A stretch of DNA of 7,874 nucleotides from Gammaproteobacteria bacterium (GTDB lineage Bacteria; Pseudomonadota; Gammaproteobacteria; PS1; Pseudothioglobaceae): assembly GCA_029941485.1 (NCBI GenBank), contig JAPYOZ010000040.1, positions 1-7,874 of the forward strand. Direction: 5' to 3'. The position numbers and the translations under genes are program-made. Numbering within the stretch: the stretch's first letter is position 1; every line of letters starts with the position of its first letter. Shown piece after piece: positions 6,004-7,874 of the stretch. Below the pieces are notes generated by a model, which was not told the origin of the DNA, did no database searches, and saw only the letters and a program-made list of their open reading frames with translations.

Positions 6004-7874
6004 CTAAATCAACTTTCCGGCATAGTTCTCAATACCAGGATTATTCTTCACACCCTTAATGGTTGGATGGTTTACCTTAGACAAGTTAAGGTGTTTTTGC
6101 TTGCGCAAATAATCTGCTGCTACATCCCACATTAAACGTCCATTACCAATACTGCCGACTTGTGCCCAGCCCGATACTTTGTACGATTTGTTAGGGTCGA
6201 TTGGCGTACCTTCATCATCTTTCATGTCACTAATACGCTCCATATAGCCTGCTGCAGGATCAATGGTGTAATCCAAGCCACCCATACGCACCATGTCACC
6301 ACCGGATTGTAAGTAAGGGTCTTGCACAAACAGATTCTCGGCAATCGCCTCAAGTATCTCTTTAAGTTGTGAGCCTTTCATCTCTGAAACATAAGTCTCG
6401 CCATAAGTCATTGAAGTATTGGTCATTAAATCTTCCATAGTAACGTCTTGACCTGATACCACTGAGGTGCCCCAGCGCACACCAGCCGACATGGCAAAAT
6501 CTGCATCGTGTTCTTCACGCAATGAATTCACTAACACCTGATCCCAGGTACCCATAAAGTTGCCACGACGATACAAAGTTTGTTCCGTAGTGCAAAGCTT
6601 CTCAGTGAGAATTGCATCGTAAGTTTTGCCAACACGGTCTGGGTTATTTGACATTGCTGAGTTACGAGCTTCAACAACATTTTTGTCATAAGTCGTATTA
6701 CGCATCTTATCAATGAATGAAACCATGGATGCATCAGGTTTAATCAAGTTGGTTAAAATTGGTAGCATCTTATATTCATAGCCAACCATATTATGGTCTT
6801 TAATATTAAGATCCATCACGCCAATGTATTTTCCTGAACAACCTGCATTCGTTACCACAGTAACACCGCCAGCATTCTTCACCTCAATTGGCTTAGGCAT
6901 ACCATCGTGCGTATGACCACCAAAAATTGCGTCAATACCAACTACACGTGAAGCCATCTTGATATCAACATCCATGCCATTATGTGACACCAAAATCACT
7001 GCATCTGGTTTTTCATTTTCACGAATATCGGTAACCAGTTCGCTCATTTCATCCTCACGCAAACCGAATGACCAGTCTGGGAAGAAATATTTTTGCGGGT
7101 TAGCGTTTGAAGTTCTTGGAAATGCTTGGCCAATCACAGCAATACGATGACCACCCACGTTTTTAATTACATAAGGCTTGAATGGCAATGCATCATCTTC
7201 ATTAAATAAGCCATTACCATCATACTTCTCAGTCATAGTAATGTATTCATCTTCCATCAATGCATCTTCCATGATGCGCACGTTTTGACCTAAGAAATCA
7301 CCCTTAAAGAAACCAATATTTTTCAATACTTCAGCTTCCTTGTAAGTAAATTCCCAGTGACCAACCATCACATCTACACCTAGAATATTACAAGCTTCAA
7401 CCATGTCTGCGCCACGCGTCCAAAGTGAGGTTCCTGAACCTTGCCAAGTGTCGCCACCATCAAGAGTTAAAGTATTGCCCACACCGCCAGCACTGTCTCG
7501 CAAAGAATCTAGTACCGTTTTAATCTGGCCAAAACCACCGGTCTTGCCATACTTAGCAGCGAGATCTTCAAAATTGTTATAAGTAAACGCATAAGCTTCG
7601 GGTGACCCTGGTTTTACGCCGATTTCTTTCAGTAAATTGTTACCCACAACGTGTGGAAATTGAGCAAAAGTATCGCCAAAACCCAAATTAACGTTTGGCT
7701 CGCGGAAATAATTAGGCAGTAAATTACCATGTACATCGGTAATATGCAAAATACGTGCGTTACCTGTTTTTGGTACTTCGTACATATTTTCTTGACCAAA
7801 CAAGCTGTTATGTCTTGCTTGTCCCGTGCCAATTAAACCGGCCGCCGAACCGGCACCTAAAACCTTGATGAATT
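6004..7874 (-). CDS. soxB: Thiosulfohydrolase SoxB, 5' end cut by window edge
   Basis: SoxB hydrolyses the terminal sulfone from thiosulfate carried on the SoxYZ cysteine, releasing sulfate in the periplasm; it is a dimetal (manganese) enzyme of the 5'-nucleotidase-like phosphoesterase fold. Visible are 622 codons plus the TAG stop. Motifs include ITDVHGNLLPNYFREP (ITDVHG at 7726-7743), GGDTWQGSG (7432-7458), GHWEF (7348-7362), VSHNG (6976-6990) and GGHTHDG (6901-6921), which supply the metal-binding Asp, Asn/His and His residues. The SoxB-typical C-terminal half has RWGTSVVSGQDVTMEDLM, GGDMVRMGGLDY and YKVSGWAQVGSIGNGR. The frame stays open to the right edge, with FIKVLGAGSAAGLIGTG at 7872-7822. 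This is the hydrophobic part of a Tat signal whose twin arginines should lie just outside the window. An internal TTG at 7801-7803 is therefore not the start. No other sox gene follows; a strong terminator does. Confidence 0.96.
   Translation of the reverse strand, partial: FIKVLGAGSAAGLIGTGQARHNSLFGQENMYEVPKTGNARILHITDVHGNLLPNYFREPNVNLGFGDTFAQFPHVVGNNLLKEIGVKPGSPEAYAFTYNNFEDLAAKYGKTGGFGQIKTVLDSLRDSAGGVGNTLTLDGGDTWQGSGTSLWTRGADMVEACNILGVDVMVGHWEFTYKEAEVLKNIGFFKGDFLGQNVRIMEDALMEDEYITMTEKYDGNGLFNEDDALPFKPYVIKNVGGHRIAVIGQAFPRTSNANPQKYFFPDWSFGLREDEMSELVTDIRENEKPDAVILVSHNGMDVDIKMASRVVGIDAIFGGHTHDGMPKPIEVKNAGGVTVVTNAGCSGKYIGVMDLNIKDHNMVGYEYKMLPILTNLIKPDASMVSFIDKMRNTTYDKNVVEARNSAMSNNPDRVGKTYDAILTEKLCTTEQTLYRRGNFMGTWDQVLVNSLREEHDADFAMSAGVRWGTSVVSGQDVTMEDLMTNTSMTYGETYVSEMKGSQLKEILEAIAENLFVQDPYLQSGGDMVRMGGLDYTIDPAAGYMERISDMKDDEGTPIDPNKSYKVSGWAQVGSIGNGRLMWDVAADYLRKQKHLNLSKVNHPTIKGVKNNPGIENYAGKLI

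Noticed and set aside
7801..7803. TTG as the start of soxB
   Set aside because: The frame continues to the window edge and encodes a Tat signal peptide core, so the true start is outside.

Overview
The window is about 60% A+T (estimated by eye) and shows a compact bacterial chromosome, most likely from a marine sulfur-oxidising gammaproteobacterium of the SUP05/Thioglobus/bivalve-symbiont type. This placement is an inference. It rests on gammaproteobacteria-like ribosomal proteins, EF-G and KdsD, on a soxB thiosulfohydrolase gene, and on the low G+C with short intergenic gaps. No phage, plasmid, tRNA, rRNA or CRISPR signal was seen.

Positions 1-3175, minus strand: the classical str operon, read from right to left as rpsL (S12), rpsG (S7), fusA (EF-G) and the first 14 codons of tuf (EF-Tu), which runs off the left edge. 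A near-consensus sigma70 promoter (TTGACA, 18-bp spacer, TATAAT) lies at 3146-3175. The roughly 73-nt leader carries two small dyads, one of which contains the rpsL Shine-Dalgarno sequence.

Positions 3182-4677: a low-molecular-weight protein tyrosine phosphatase gene on the minus strand, directly upstream of the str promoter, and a divergent kdsD gene (arabinose-5-phosphate isomerase, SIS plus two CBS domains) on the plus strand. KdsD makes the precursor of Kdo, so the cell builds a lipopolysaccharide envelope. The usual kdsC/lpt partners are not adjacent.

Positions 4678-4827: the only sizeable gap between genes. It lies between the convergent ends of kdsD and the next gene and is almost entirely filled by one imperfect inverted repeat of about 120 bp centred near 4738. 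It resembles a miniature non-coding mobile or dispersed element and is the most unusual structure in the window.

Positions 4828-7874, minus strand: soxB, cut at the right edge inside its Tat signal peptide, then a strong intrinsic terminator, then a HupE/UreJ-type membrane protein whose start codon lies only 11 nt beyond the terminator's U-tract. SoxB releases sulfate from thiosulfate bound to the SoxYZ carrier in the periplasm. No other sox gene lies downstream. The HupE-like protein may handle a metal ion, but its substrate cannot be read from the sequence.

Most genes here are ordinary. The second-look items are the inverted-repeat element, the crowded soxB/hupE-like junction, and the str leader.
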